Assembly (NCBI RefSeq): GCF_007828835.1
Contig: NZ_VIVL01000001.1
Location: forward strand, 1,170,001 to 1,234,000
DNA from: Variovorax beijingensis
GTDB taxonomy: Bacteria; Pseudomonadota; Gammaproteobacteria; Burkholderiales; Burkholderiaceae_C
Direction of reading: 5' to 3'
Length of the DNA stretch: 64,000 nt
Numbering within the stretch: position 1 is the first letter of the stretch; every line of letters starts with the position of its first letter. The notes beneath the pieces were generated by a model that worked only from the letters and a program-made list of their open reading frames with translations, did not search any database and was not told the DNA's origin. Made by a program: the position numbers and the translations under genes. Below, piece after piece: positions 41,320 through 50,838 of this stretch.

Positions 41320-41347
41320 CTACAAATTACAACACTAAAATCTTGCA

Positions 41348-42355
41348 ATGCTGGACGACCGTGCCAAGTTGCTCCTCAAGACGCTGGTCGAGCGTTATAT
41401 CGCCGAAGGCCAACCGGTCGGGTCGCGGACTTTGTCGCGCGCCCCGGGCCTTGACCTGTCTCCTGCGACCATCCGCAACGTCATGTCCGACCTGGAGTCG
41501 CTGGGGCTGATCGCGAGCCCGCACACTTCGGCCGGACGCATTCCCACCGCGCGCGGCTACCGGCTGTTCGTCGACACCATGCTCACGGCGCAGCGCGAGC
41601 AGATGAACACACCAAGCCTTGCGCCCGACCAGCCGCAGAAGGTGATTGCCAACGCGGCCAACCTGCTGTCCAACCTGTCGCAGTTCGTCGGCGTCGTCAT
41701 GGCGCCGCGGCGGGCTTCGGTCTTCAAGCAGATCGAGTTCCTGCGGCTTTCGGACCGGCGGCTGCTGGTGATCATCGTTTCGCCCGACGGCGACGTGCAG
41801 AACCGCGTGATCTTTCCGGAGGCCGATTACACGCAGTCGCAGCTGGTGGAAGCATCCAACTACATCAATGCTCACTACGCGGGCCTGACCATCGAGCAGG
41901 TGCGCGACCGCCTGCAGTCCGAAGTCGAAAAACTGCGTGGCGAGATTGCCGCGCTGATGCAGGCGGCGGTCAAGGTCAGTTCTGAAGTGCTCACCGAGGC
42001 GCAGGAAGACGACGTGGTGATATCCGGCGAGCGCAACCTGCTTTCCGTCACCGATTTTTCGAGCGACATGGGGCAGCTGCGCCGTGCCTTCGAGCTCTTC
42101 GAGCAGAAGGCGCAGCTCATGCGTCTGCTCGATGTGTCGAGCAAGGCCGAGGGTGTGCGCATCTTCATCGGCGGCGAGAGCCAGGTGGTGCCGATCGAGG
42201 AGCTTTCCATCGTCAGCGCCAACTACGAGGTCGACGGGCAGGTGGTGGGCACGCTGGGCGTGATCGGCCCGACCCGCATGCCTTATGAGCGCATGATCCA
42301 GATCGTCGACATCACCTCGCGGCTGGTCAGCAATGCGCTGAGCCACCGCAAGTGA
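41348..42355 (+). CDS. hrcA: Heat-inducible transcription repressor HrcA
   Basis: HrcA represses groESL/dnaK-type heat-shock genes by binding the CIRCE inverted repeat. The 335-residue protein has an N-terminal winged helix ([29 protein letters not shown]) and the [19 protein letters not shown] segment ([25 protein letters not shown]). The C-terminal IFIGGES and [14 protein letters not shown] are conserved. No CIRCE element was recognised near this gene. A tRNA pair follows. Confidence 0.97.
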   Translation: MLDDRAKLLLKTLVERYIAEGQPVGSRTLSRAPGLDLSPATIRNVMSDLESLGLIASPHTSAGRIPTARGYRLFVDTMLTAQREQMNTPSLAPDQPQKVIANAANLLSNLSQFVGVVMAPRRASVFKQIEFLRLSDRRLLVIIVSPDGDVQNRVIFPEADYTQSQLVEASNYINAHYAGLTIEQVRDRLQSEVEKLRGEIAALMQAAVKVSSEVLTEAQEDDVVISGERNLLSVTDFSSDMGQLRRAFELFEQKAQLMRLLDVSSKAEGVRIFIGGESQVVPIEELSIVSANYEVDGQVVGTLGVIGPTRMPYERMIQIVDITSRLVSNALSHRK

Positions 42356-42387
42356 GCGGCGCCGCGAATAGAATCGTGGCCTCTCGT

Positions 42388-42464
<77 letters not shown>

Positions 42465-42509
42465 CCTGCATTCATTTCTGAGCTTGGTCCGCCAAGGGCC
42501 AAAAATGGA

Positions 42510-42518
42510 TGCTATAAT
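42510..42518 (+). promoter_or_regulatory. Extended -10 promoter of tRNA-Arg
   Basis: TG-C-TATAAT is a perfect extended -10 element ending 10 bases before the mature tRNA-Arg 5' end. No good -35 box was found at 17 bases, which fits an extended -10 promoter. It suggests that tRNA-Arg is transcribed separately from tRNA-Ile2. Confidence 0.6.
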
Positions 42519-42528
42519 CGATAGCTGT

Positions 42529-42605
42529 GCGGCTGTAGCTCAGTTGGATAGAGTACTTGGCTACGAACCAAGGGGTCGTGGGTTCAATTCCTGCCAGCCG
42601 CACCA
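42529..42605 (+). tRNA. tRNA-Arg (anticodon ACG)
   Basis: The 77-base gene has acceptor GCGGCTG/CAGCCGC, A discriminator and encoded CCA. The anticodon stem CTTGG/CCAAG with loop CTACGAA gives ACG (read as ICG). The T arm is GTGGG-TTCAATT-CCTGC. A strong terminator follows. Confidence 0.96.
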
Positions 42606-42614
42606 CTCTCTTGA

Positions 42615-42654
42615 ATGGCCTAGAAGGTTTATCCCTTCTAGGCCATTTTCTTTT
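42615..42654 (+). terminator. Intrinsic terminator after tRNA-Arg
   Basis: A perfect 13-base-pair stem (ATGGCCTAGAAGG, loop TTTATC, mirrored arm) is followed by TTTCTTTT. It ends the tRNA-Arg transcript. Confidence 0.9.
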
Positions 42655-42792
42655 GGAGAGTCGGGTCAGACCTGCCTGCAGCGCGCTTCTTGTTCTTCGT
42701 GTTCCTCAATGACGGCTGTGGCCTGTGGAATGCGGGCCCAGCCGCTTGGCGCTAGAGTCCGGGCTCGGCCATCATCAAACGGCGCAGCGACC

Positions 42793-43239
42793 ATGGGTAT
42801 TCGGGTAAAGCGGCTTGTATTCCAGCTCCTCTTGCTGTCCCTGGCAGCTGGCTCTGCATCGGCAGGGACCATTACCTGTGTCCCGGCCGCAGGCAGTGGG
42901 GCCGCAGCGCCTTTCAACCGGGTCCGCAGGATTGCGATCGACGAGCACTCTCGCACCGTCAACATGGACGTCGTGCGCTTCAGGACAAAGGACACGGAAA
43001 CCATGGGCAAGCTGCGAGCGGATCTGGTGAGCATGGAGGACAGTCAGTCCGGAGAGCCCGTCTATGTCTTCAATTCCATCCCGGCAGCAGGCGTTGAAGT
43101 CACGAGTCTTTTCAAATTGTTCAAGGCAGCCGAGTGGCGTCTGATGAGTGCCGATGTAGCCTTCGTGAACAAGGTGCCTGCCGTGCGAGCCGTCGAGCAA
43201 GGTGTGGTCTTCGACTGCAAGCGTTCGGACATGGGTTGA
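42793..43239 (+). CDS. Small exported protein of unknown function
   Basis: This 148-residue protein has a clear signal peptide (MGIRVKRLVFQLLLLSLAAGSASA) and a mature part beginning GTITCVPAAG. It ends with a second Cys in VVFDCKRSDMG, so one disulfide between the N- and C-terminal strands is likely. It recalls small periplasmic beta-sandwich proteins (strands TVNMDVVRF, EPVYVFNS). No family is recognised. It stands alone between the tRNA terminator and greB, and its codon usage seems less extreme in GC than that of its neighbours. Confidence 0.7.
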   Translation: MGIRVKRLVFQLLLLSLAAGSASAGTITCVPAAGSGAAAPFNRVRRIAIDEHSRTVNMDVVRFRTKDTETMGKLRADLVSMEDSQSGEPVYVFNSIPAAGVEVTSLFKLFKAAEWRLMSADVAFVNKVPAVRAVEQGVVFDCKRSDMG

Positions 43240-43290
43240 AGAAAATGGGAGTCTGGCGTTGCGAGCCTTTCTAAATTCAGGGGTTCTGCC

Positions 43291-43872
43291 TTGAGCAAAG
43301 CATTCACCAAGGAAACCGAGAGCGACGGTGACGACGACGGCGGCGAAAGCACCGCGCCCGCGCTGCCGAGCGGCAGCAAGAACTACATGACGCCGGCCGG
43401 CTATGCCCGGCTGCGCGACGAACTGCTTCAGCTGATGGACGAAGAGCGGCCGAAGGTTGTCGAGGCGGTGCACTGGGCCGCCAAGAACGGCGACCGCTCC
43501 GAGAATGGCGACTATCTCTACGGCAAGAAGCGGCTGCGGGAGATCGATCGGCGCATCCGTTTTCTCACCAAGCGGCTCGAAATTGCCGAAGTGACCGATC
43601 CCTCGGTCCATCATGGCAGCGACCAGGTGTTCTTTGGCGCAACGGTGCGCTATGTCGACGAGACCGGCGACGAGCGCAGCGTGACGATCCTGGGCATCGA
43701 CGAGGCGGACAGCGCGCAGTCGCAGGTCAGCTGGATTTCCCCGATCGCCCGCGCGCTGCTCAAGTCGCGTGAAGGCGACGTGGTGAAGCTCGTGACGCCG
43801 GGCGGTGCCCATGAGGTCGAGCTGTTGTCGGTCAGCTATCCGGCGCCACCGGGCGCGGGCACGGCGCGCTAG
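43291..43872 (+). CDS. greB: Transcription elongation factor GreB
   Basis: GreB rescues backtracked RNA polymerase by stimulating transcript cleavage. The 193-residue protein (TTG start) has the coiled-coil with the acidic tip pattern (WAAKNGDRSENGDYLYGKKRLREIDRRIRFLTKRLE) and the C-terminal FKBP-like domain. The N-terminal ~30 residues (SKAFTKETESDGDDDGGE) are an acidic extension absent from E. coli GreB but usual in Burkholderiales. Start at the internal ATG (Met33) is less likely because the extension is conserved in the lineage. It is convergent with the relA/spoT gene. Confidence 0.93.
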   Translation: MSKAFTKETESDGDDDGGESTAPALPSGSKNYMTPAGYARLRDELLQLMDEERPKVVEAVHWAAKNGDRSENGDYLYGKKRLREIDRRIRFLTKRLEIAEVTDPSVHHGSDQVFFGATVRYVDETGDERSVTILGIDEADSAQSQVSWISPIARALLKSREGDVVKLVTPGGAHEVELLSVSYPAPPGAGTAR

Positions 43873-43888
43873 CCTTCCTGCCCGCCGG

Positions 43889-46147
43889 TCAGGGCGCGGG
43901 AACCGTTCTTGCGGCGGTCAGCACCGAGGCCGTGCGCCGCGCGGCGCGCAGCACGCTGTCGAGGTGGGTGCGGTCGCGCACGGCAATCACGAAGCGCAGG
44001 TCGGTCGAATCCTGCGGCGTCTCGTCGGCCATTTCGACGTGCGTGATGTCGGCTTCGGCGTCCGCCAGGGTCGCGGCCACGCGCGCGAGCACGCCCTTGT
44101 CGTTGCGCACCGTGATGACCACGCCGGTTTCGAAGGTGCGGGTCGGTTCGTCCGCCCATTCGACCGCGAAAAAGCGCTCGCTGTCCTTGTGGCGCAGGCG
44201 CTGGCCCACGCCGCAGGACTCGGTGTGCACGACCAGCCCTTCGCCATGGCCGAGGTAGCCGATGATCTCGTCGCCCGGAATCGGCCGGCAGCACAGTGCA
44301 AAGCGCACCGACGAGTTCTCGCTGCCGTCCAGCGTGACGGCGCCCTGGGAAATGGTTTCGTGCGAGATGAAGCGCTCGCGGCTCAGCAGCAGCGCATCGG
44401 GCCGCTCGCCGAGTTCGGACAGCATGGCCACCAGCCGCTTTGCCACGATGCTGGCAATCCGCTTGCCCAGGCCGATGTCGGTCAGCAGCTCGGCGCGCGT
44501 GCGGTTGCCCGTGAAGCGCAGCAGCTTTTCCCACAGCGCCTGGTGCTCGGCGTCCTCGGCCGGCAGCTTGCTGAGGCCTTCGGCGCGCAGCGCCTGGGCC
44601 AGCAGCTTCTCGCCCAGGCCTTCGGATTCGGCATGGGCCAGGGTCTTCAGGTAGTGGCGGATCTTGGAGCGCGCCCGGCCGGTTCGCACGAAGCCGAGCC
44701 ACGCGGGATTGGGCGTGGACACGGGCGCGGTAATGACCTCGACCACGTCCCCGTTCTTGAGCTCCGTGCGCAGCGGCACCTGGTCGCCGTTGATGCGTGC
44801 CGCGGAGGTGTGGTCGCCGATGTTGCTGTGGATGGCGTAGGCAAAGTCGACCACCGTGGCGCCGCGCGGCAGTGCCAGGATCTGGCTCTTCGGCGTGAAG
44901 ACGTAGACCGCGTCCGGAAACAGGTCGACCTTGACGTGGTCCCAGAACTCGGCGGCATCGCGGGTTTCGTCCTGGATGTCGAGCAGCGACTGCAGCCACT
45001 TGGTGCCGAGCCGGTCGTTGCTGGCCGCATTCGGCTCGGCCGCCTTGTAGAGCCAGTGCGCCGCCACGCCCGATTCGGCCACCACGTGCATGGCCTCGGT
45101 GCGCAGCTGGAATTCCACGTTCACGCCGGCCGGGCCCACCAGCGTGGTGTGCAGCGACTGGTAGCCGTTGAGCTTGGCGATCGCGATGTGGTCCTTGAAC
45201 TTGCCCGGCAGCGGCTTGTACATCTGGTGCAGGATGCCCAGGCCCGTGTAGCAGGCGATCACGTTCGGCACGATCAGGCGAAAGCCGTAGATGTCGGTCA
45301 CCTGGGCGAAGCTCAGGTGCTTCTCCTCCATCTTGCGGTAGATCGAATAGAGCGTTTTTTCGCGTCCGGCAATGCGCAGCGTCATGTTGGCGTTGGCAAA
45401 GGCGGTCTCGACCTCGCGCTGCACCTTCTGGATCAGGTCGCGGCGGCGCCCGCGCGCCTTGGCCACGGCCTTGGACAGGGTGGCGTAGCGCCAGGGTTTC
45501 AGGTGGCGGAACGACAGCTCCTGCAGTTCGCGGTAGGTCTGGTTCAGGCCCAGCCGGTGCGCGATGGGCGCGTAGATCTCGAGCGTTTCGCGCGAGATCC
45601 GGGCCCATTTCTCGCGCGGCGCATCGTCGAGCGTGCGCATGTTGTGCGTGCGGTCGGCCAGCTTGACCAGGATGACCCGCACGTCGCGCGCCATGGCCAG
45701 CAGCATCTTGCGGAATGATTCGGCCTGGTTTTCCTCGCGGGTATTGAACTGCAGCTTGTCCAGCTTGGTGAGCCCGTCGACCAGTTCGGCCACCGGCGCG
45801 CCGAAGCGCTCGATCAGTTCGGGCTTGGTGACCCCGCAGTCCTCGATGGCATCGTGCAGCAGGGCGGCCATCAGCGCCTGGGCGTCGAGCTTCCATTCGG
45901 CGCACTGCGCCGCCACGGCGATGGGGTGGGTGATGTAGGGCTCGCCGCTGTTGCGCAGCTGGCCCAGGTGGGCTTCGTCGGCAAAGCGGTAGGCGCGGCG
46001 GACCAGCTCGGTGTCTTCGGGGCTCAGGTAGTCGAGCCTGGCGGTCAGCGCGGCAAAGCTCGCGGCAGCCGCATTCAGCGCCGCCGGACTCGGCTTGGGC
46101 GTGCCCCCCGCGGGGGCATGGGACTGATGTTTGGCAACCGCGCTCAT
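43889..46147 (-). CDS. spoT: Bifunctional (p)ppGpp synthase/hydrolase (SpoT/Rel type)
   Basis: This stringent-response enzyme has 752 residues. The hydrolase domain carries HDAIEDCGVT, the HD motif needed for (p)ppGpp hydrolysis. The synthase domain has YGFRLIV and GKFKDHIAIAKLNGYQSLHT; the KFKD element fits the RxKD class of bifunctional enzymes rather than the ExDD of RelA. A TGS domain (VYVFTPKSQILALPRGATVVDFAYAIHS) and a C-terminal ACT domain follow. The ATG at 46147 is chosen. The gene lies downstream of gmk-rpoZ in the usual proteobacterial order. Confidence 0.96.
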   Translation of the reverse strand: MSAVAKHQSHAPAGGTPKPSPAALNAAAASFAALTARLDYLSPEDTELVRRAYRFADEAHLGQLRNSGEPYITHPIAVAAQCAEWKLDAQALMAALLHDAIEDCGVTKPELIERFGAPVAELVDGLTKLDKLQFNTREENQAESFRKMLLAMARDVRVILVKLADRTHNMRTLDDAPREKWARISRETLEIYAPIAHRLGLNQTYRELQELSFRHLKPWRYATLSKAVAKARGRRRDLIQKVQREVETAFANANMTLRIAGREKTLYSIYRKMEEKHLSFAQVTDIYGFRLIVPNVIACYTGLGILHQMYKPLPGKFKDHIAIAKLNGYQSLHTTLVGPAGVNVEFQLRTEAMHVVAESGVAAHWLYKAAEPNAASNDRLGTKWLQSLLDIQDETRDAAEFWDHVKVDLFPDAVYVFTPKSQILALPRGATVVDFAYAIHSNIGDHTSAARINGDQVPLRTELKNGDVVEVITAPVSTPNPAWLGFVRTGRARSKIRHYLKTLAHAESEGLGEKLLAQALRAEGLSKLPAEDAEHQALWEKLLRFTGNRTRAELLTDIGLGKRIASIVAKRLVAMLSELGERPDALLLSRERFISHETISQGAVTLDGSENSSVRFALCCRPIPGDEIIGYLGHGEGLVVHTESCGVGQRLRHKDSERFFAVEWADEPTRTFETGVVITVRNDKGVLARVAATLADAEADITHVEMADETPQDSTDLRFVIAVRDRTHLDSVLRAARRTASVLTAARTVPAP

Positions 46148-46191
46148 GGCTACCACTTTAGCGTGACCGCTCTATGGACGCGTCCAGACGT

Positions 46192-46215
46192 AAAAAAAGC
46201 ACCGCTCGGCGGTGC
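46192..46215 (-). terminator. Intrinsic terminator after rpoZ
   Basis: On the minus strand GCACCGC, loop CGA and GCGGTGC form a stem followed by seven T residues. It sits between the rpoZ stop and the spoT start, so spoT needs read-through or its own promoter. Confidence 0.85.
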
Positions 46216-46247
46216 CTTTTCGTTGCAGGGCTGCGTCAGAACAACGA

Positions 46248-46451
46248 TCAGCCCGGCACCTTCTTGAGCATTTCGAGGCCGATCTTGCCTTCGGCGATTT
46301 CGCGCAGGGCCGTGACGGCGGGCTTGTTCTTGCTCTCGATCTTGGGTGCATGGCCCTGGCTCAGCATGCGCGCACGGTAGGTGGCGGCCAGGACCAGCTG
46401 GAAGCGGTTGGGGATCTGAAGCAGGCAATCTTCGACGGTGATGCGGGCCAT
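46248..46451 (-). CDS. rpoZ: RNA polymerase omega subunit
   Basis: This 67-residue protein is typical omega: [30 protein letters not shown] and the C-terminal [19 protein letters not shown]. It helps assemble RNA polymerase and forms part of a ppGpp site. It lies between gmk and spoT, 30 bases after gmk. Confidence 0.97.
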   Translation of the reverse strand: MARITVEDCLLQIPNRFQLVLAATYRARMLSQGHAPKIESKNKPAVTALREIAEGKIGLEMLKKVPG

Positions 46452-46481
46452 GATGGAATCTTTCGGTCGGTGAGCAGGAAA

Positions 46482-47114
46482 TCAGGGGATGTTCAGGGCG
46501 GCGAATGTGTCGGCACGTGCGCGGCGCTGTGCAGAATACCGAAGCCGCTGAGCGTGGACGATCGCCTTGAGATCGAAAAGCGCGCGCTCAAATAACTCGT
46601 TGATTATAACGAAGTCGAATTCCCCCGCCCGGGCCATTTCTTCGGCGGCGTTCTTGAGGCGCAGCTCGATGACGGCCGCGCTGTCTTCGCCGCGCCGCTC
46701 CAGCCGGGAGCGCAGTTCTTCCCAGCTGGGCGGCAGGATGAAGATCATGACCGCATTGGCGAAGGTCTTGCGGATCTGGATGGCGCCCTGGAAGTCGATT
46801 TCCAGGATGACGTCGGCCCCCTGGGCAATGCGCTCCTCGATGGCCTTCTTGGAGGTGCCATACCGGTGCCCGTGCACGTGGGCCCATTCCACGAAGCCGT
46901 CCGCCGCGATCATGGCGTCGAATTCGGAGGGCGAGGTAAAGAAGTACTCCCGGCCGTGCTTTTCCTGCCCGCGCGGCGGCCGGGTGGTGTGGGAAACCGA
47001 GGGCTGGACGGCCGTGTCCAGCTCCATGAGCGCCTTGACCAGGCTCGATTTGCCGGCACCGCTCGGTGCCGCCACGACAAAGATGTTGCCTGGATAGTCC
47101 ATTCGCTCGCTCAT
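46482..47114 (-). CDS. gmk: Guanylate kinase
   Basis: Gmk converts GMP to GDP with ATP. The 210-residue protein has P-loop [14 protein letters not shown] near residue 18, [19 protein letters not shown] and the lid segment SRLERRGED. Its ATG overlaps the stop of yicC by four bases, and rpoZ follows. The yicC-gmk-rpoZ-spoT order is typical. Confidence 0.97.
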   Translation of the reverse strand: MSERMDYPGNIFVVAAPSGAGKSSLVKALMELDTAVQPSVSHTTRPPRGQEKHGREYFFTSPSEFDAMIAADGFVEWAHVHGHRYGTSKKAIEERIAQGADVILEIDFQGAIQIRKTFANAVMIFILPPSWEELRSRLERRGEDSAAVIELRLKNAAEEMARAGEFDFVIINELFERALFDLKAIVHAQRLRYSAQRRARADTFAALNIP

Positions 47115-48025
47115 TCGATGTTCTGTACCTGTTCGCGCATCTGCTCGATCAGCACTTTCATGTCCACGCCGATGCGGGTGAGCTCGAGCGCCGCCGACTT
47201 GGAGCCCAGTGTATTGGCCTCGCGATGCAGCTCCTGGATCAGGAAGTCCAGCCGCTTGCCGATTTCGCCGCCCTTCTTGAGCAGCCGCTCGATCTCGTCG
47301 AGGTGCGAATTCAGGCGCGTGAGTTCTTCCGCCACGTCGATGCGGATGGCGAAGGCGGTTGCCTCGGTCAGCGCGCGGTCCTGGGCCGCCTCGGGCAGGG
47401 TGCCGCCGGTCAGGCCCATGGCTTCCTGCCAGCGCTCCAGGAAACGAGCGCGCTGCTGCTCGACCAGCTGCGGGATCAGCGGACCGGCCTGTTCGACCAG
47501 GGTGCGCAACTGGGCCAGGTGGGCCTCCAGCATCTTGGCGAGCCGCGCGCCTTCGCGCTGGCGGGCCGACATCAGCGCATCCAGCGCCTTGCCGGCCACC
47601 TCGAGCAGGTCGCTGCCCCAGTCGCCGCGCATGGCGCTGTCGCCGCCGGCCAGGCGCAGCACGTCGGCCACGCTCAGTTCGCGGGCGCCGGGCAGCCAGG
47701 CCTTGATGCCGTCCTGCACGCCGTTGAGCCGCTGCAGCAGCTTGACGGAGGGCTCGACGACGCCCGCCTGGGCGGTGTTCTCGATGGCGGCGCGCACCTC
47801 GACCTTGCCGCGCTTGAGCTTGCCCGTGAGCAGCTCGCGCAGCGCGGTTTCATGCTGGCGCAGTTCCTCCGGCAACTTGAAGGTGAGGTCGAGGAAGCGG
47901 CTGTTGACCGAGCGGATTTCGACCCCGAGGCGGCCCGCGGCGGCAGGCCGTGCTTCGGCTTCGGAGTGGCTGCCGGCGGGCCCGTTCTGGCCACTGGCAT
48001 AGCCGGTCATGCTGTAAACTGGCAT
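47111..48025 (-). CDS. yicC: YicC family endoribonuclease-like protein
   Basis: This 304-residue YicC/YloC-type protein starts [12 protein letters not shown] and has [21 protein letters not shown] and the C-terminal [39 protein letters not shown]. coli YicC has been linked to RNA turnover; the family is conserved but not fully understood. It is divergent from the kinase gene and coupled to gmk. Confidence 0.94.
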   Translation of the reverse strand: MPVYSMTGYASGQNGPAGSHSEAEARPAAAGRLGVEIRSVNSRFLDLTFKLPEELRQHETALRELLTGKLKRGKVEVRAAIENTAQAGVVEPSVKLLQRLNGVQDGIKAWLPGARELSVADVLRLAGGDSAMRGDWGSDLLEVAGKALDALMSARQREGARLAKMLEAHLAQLRTLVEQAGPLIPQLVEQQRARFLERWQEAMGLTGGTLPEAAQDRALTEATAFAIRIDVAEELTRLNSHLDEIERLLKKGGEIGKRLDFLIQELHREANTLGSKSAALELTRIGVDMKVLIEQMREQVQNIE

Positions 48026-48116
48026 TGCGCCTCACTATGGTTTTGCTTGCAAGCACCGAGGCGTCGGCATGGCGTTCGCTTGCCGCACCATCGCCTTCGG
48101 GCGAAACTCCCGGATT

Positions 48117-49124
48117 ATGTCAAAGGTCAAGCCTTCGCCCCTGCTGCCCGATACGGTCATTGGCGGTTACCGCATCGTTCGCCGGCTTTCCGCAGGCGGT
48201 TTTGGCGTTGTCTACCTCGCCATCGACCCCAGCGGACAGCAGGTTGCCATCAAGGAATACCTGCCATCTTCGCTGGCCACGCGCGGGCCGGGCGAGCTCA
48301 CGCCTGAAGTCGCGCCCGAAAAGCTCTCGCTCTATCGGCTCGGCCTCAAGAGCTTTTTCGAGGAAGGGCGCTCGCTCGCGCAGATTTCGCATGCCTCGGT
48401 GGTCAGCGTTCTCAACTTCTTTCGCGAGAACGAAACCGTCTACATGGTCATGAACTACCTGGAGGGCGCCACCCTGCAGGACTTCGTGGTGACCGCGCGC
48501 GACCTGAAAAGGCCCAAGGTCTTCCGCGAATCGACGATCCGCTCGCTGTTCGACGAGATCCTGCGCGGCCTTCGCATCGTGCACCAGTACAAGATGCTGC
48601 ACCTGGACATCAAGCCCGCCAACATCTTCGTCACCGACGACGACCGGGCGGTGCTGATCGACTTCGGCGCCGCGCGCGAGGTGCTCAGCAAGGAGGGCAT
48701 CTTCATCCGCCCCATGTACACCCCCGGCTTTGCCGCACCCGAGATGTACCGGCGCGACTCGTCGATGGGCCCCTGGACCGACATCTACGCCATTGGCGCC
48801 TGCATCTACGCCTGCATGCAGGGCTACCCGCCCAACGACGCCCCGCGCCGCATCGAGAAAGACCGGCTCAGCCTGTCGCTGTCGCGCCTGCGCGGCGTGT
48901 ACTCCGACAACCTCATCGAGGTGGTCGAATGGTGCATGTCGCTCGACCCGCTCTCGCGCCCGCAGTCGGTCTTTGCGCTGCAAAAGGAACTCAGCCGCGA
49001 AGGCGAGCGCCGCTACACCAAGCTCACCGTCGGCGAAAAGGTGCGGCTTTCATTCGACAACATCCGCTCCTTCGACAAGAAGGCCCTGCCCAGGGCGGCG
49101 GCACCTACCACGCGCCCGGCATGA
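48117..49124 (+). CDS. Hanks-type serine/threonine protein kinase
   Basis: This 335-residue soluble kinase has glycine loop LSAGGFGVVY, catalytic Lys in VAIKEYLPSS, catalytic loop HLDIKPANIFV and DFGAAR. The usual HRD Arg is replaced by Leu (HLD), which often marks a non-RD kinase. The GFAAPEMY segment closes the activation loop. IKEYLPSS is typical of the PpkA-like proteobacterial group. No membrane segment or sensor domain is seen. It is coupled by ATGA overlap to the PP2C phosphatase that follows. Confidence 0.93.
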   Translation: MSKVKPSPLLPDTVIGGYRIVRRLSAGGFGVVYLAIDPSGQQVAIKEYLPSSLATRGPGELTPEVAPEKLSLYRLGLKSFFEEGRSLAQISHASVVSVLNFFRENETVYMVMNYLEGATLQDFVVTARDLKRPKVFRESTIRSLFDEILRGLRIVHQYKMLHLDIKPANIFVTDDDRAVLIDFGAAREVLSKEGIFIRPMYTPGFAAPEMYRRDSSMGPWTDIYAIGACIYACMQGYPPNDAPRRIEKDRLSLSLSRLRGVYSDNLIEVVEWCMSLDPLSRPQSVFALQKELSREGERRYTKLTVGEKVRLSFDNIRSFDKKALPRAAAPTTRPA

Positions 49125-50035
49125 AATTCTCGGTATTCCAGGTCAGCCGCAAGGGCGGCCGTCTCAAGAACGAAGACCGCATGGGCTACTGCTACACGCG
49201 GGAATCGGGCCTTTTCGTGCTGGCCGACGGCATGGGCGGCCACCCCGAGGGCGAGGTTGCGGCCCAGTTGGCGCTGCAGACCATTGCGGCCCTCTACCAG
49301 CGCGAAGCGCGCCCCACCGTCAAGGACGTCAAGGCCTTCCTGGCCGAATCGGCCATGGCGGCGCACCAGCAGATCATGCGCTATGCCAGCCACAAGGCCA
49401 TGCTCGACACGCCGCGCACCACCGTCGTCGCGGCGCTGCTCCAGGGCACCACGGCCACCTGGATGCACTGCGGCGACTCGCGCCTCTACGTGGTGCGCGA
49501 CGGCCGCCTGCTGACCCGCACGCGCGACCATTCGCATGCCGAGCGCCCGCGTCCGCATGGCGCGGACATGCCGGTCAACCGCAACCTGCTGCTCACCTGC
49601 CTGGGCTCGCCGACCACGCCGCTGTTCGATATTTCGGCCCCGCTGCAGCTGCAGCGCGGCGACCGCATCATGCTGTGCTCCGACGGCGTCTGGGGCGTGC
49701 TCGACGACGCCGTCATCGTGCACACGCTGTCCTCCGACAAGCCGGTGTCCGATGCCGCGCCCGACCTGGCCGAAATGGCATTGCGCAAGGGTGGCGCGCA
49801 CAGCGACAACGTCACGCTCATCGCCCTCGAATGGGAGATGCCCGATTCGACGGGTGAAGACCGCGGCGTTTCCACCGAGACCATCGACGACGGCGTCTTT
49901 GCCTCCACCATCCAGGCCGGCATGCCCGCGGACGGCGAGATTGATGCGCTCGACGACCTCGACGAAGACGCCATCGAGCGCTCGATTGCCGAAATCAACG
50001 AAGCCATTCGCCGCTCTGCCGCCAAGAAAACCTGA
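49121..50035 (+). CDS. PP2C family serine/threonine phosphatase
   Basis: This 304-residue metal-dependent phosphatase has the PP2C motifs: KNEDRMGY, VLADGMGGHPEGEVAA, TTVVAALL, HCGDSRLYVVRDGRL, CSDGVWGVL and the C-terminal GGAHSDNVTLI. The last ~50 residues are an acidic tail (EIDALDDLDEDAIERSIAEI). It probably reverses the action of the kinase encoded just upstream, with which it overlaps by four bases. rph starts 64 bases downstream. Confidence 0.93.
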   Translation: MKFSVFQVSRKGGRLKNEDRMGYCYTRESGLFVLADGMGGHPEGEVAAQLALQTIAALYQREARPTVKDVKAFLAESAMAAHQQIMRYASHKAMLDTPRTTVVAALLQGTTATWMHCGDSRLYVVRDGRLLTRTRDHSHAERPRPHGADMPVNRNLLLTCLGSPTTPLFDISAPLQLQRGDRIMLCSDGVWGVLDDAVIVHTLSSDKPVSDAAPDLAEMALRKGGAHSDNVTLIALEWEMPDSTGEDRGVSTETIDDGVFASTIQAGMPADGEIDALDDLDEDAIERSIAEINEAIRRSAAKKT

Positions 50036-50099
50036 TCCCCAGGCTGCTTCGGCTTGCGTAGCCGTCTGCGCTTTTTGTTCCACATACCTCTCATAAAAA

Positions 50100-50831
50100 A
50101 TGACTGCTTTCACACGAAGCGGCGGCCGTGCCGCCGACCAGCTGCGCCCGGTGCGCATCACCCGCGGCTTCACCATCCACGCCGAGGGTTCGGTGCTCAT
50201 CGAATTCGGCCAGACCCGCGTGCTGTGCACCGCCTCGGTCGAAGAGCGCGTGCCGCCGCACAAGCGCGGCAGCGGTGAAGGCTGGGTCACGGCCGAATAC
50301 GGCATGCTGCCGCGTGCCACCCACACGCGCAGCGACCGCGAGGCCGCCCGCGGCAAGCAAAGCGGCCGCACGCAGGAAATCCAGCGCCTCATCGGCCGCT
50401 CGATGCGCGCCGTGTTCGACCTGGCTGCGCTGGGCGAGCGCACCATCCACCTCGACTGCGACGTGCTGCAGGCCGATGGCGGCACCCGCACCGCCGCGAT
50501 CACCGGCGCCTTCGTTGCCGCGCAGGACGCCGTCAACAAGCTGCTGGCCGCCGGCACGATCCCCGCGTCGCCCATCAGGGGCCACGTGGCCGCCATTTCC
50601 GTCGGCATCGTTGCCGGCACGCCGCTGCTCGATCTCGAATACACCGAAGACTCCGCCTGCGATACCGACATGAACGTCGTGATGACCGGTGCCGGCCACT
50701 TCGTCGAAGTGCAGGGCACCGCCGAGGGCGCGGCCTTCTCGCGCGAAGAGATGAACCTCCTGCTCGGCCTGGCCGAGAAAGGCATTGGCGAACTGATCGT
50801 GCTGCAGCAGCAGTCCCTCCTTTCGAAGTGA
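50100..50831 (+). CDS. rph: Ribonuclease PH
   Basis: RNase PH trims the 3' ends of tRNA precursors phosphorolytically. The 243-residue protein begins [45 protein letters not shown] and keeps the [36 protein letters not shown] segment. The length is typical and the gene is full. rdgB follows after 7 bases. Confidence 0.97.
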   Translation: MTAFTRSGGRAADQLRPVRITRGFTIHAEGSVLIEFGQTRVLCTASVEERVPPHKRGSGEGWVTAEYGMLPRATHTRSDREAARGKQSGRTQEIQRLIGRSMRAVFDLAALGERTIHLDCDVLQADGGTRTAAITGAFVAAQDAVNKLLAAGTIPASPIRGHVAAISVGIVAGTPLLDLEYTEDSACDTDMNVVMTGAGHFVEVQGTAEGAAFSREEMNLLLGLAEKGIGELIVLQQQSLLSK

Positions 50832-50838
50832 TCGGTCG

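Noticed and set aside
41320..41347. CIRCE element before hrcA
   Set aside because: The 28-base gap contains no TTAGCACTC-type inverted repeat; hrcA autoregulation by CIRCE is not supported here.
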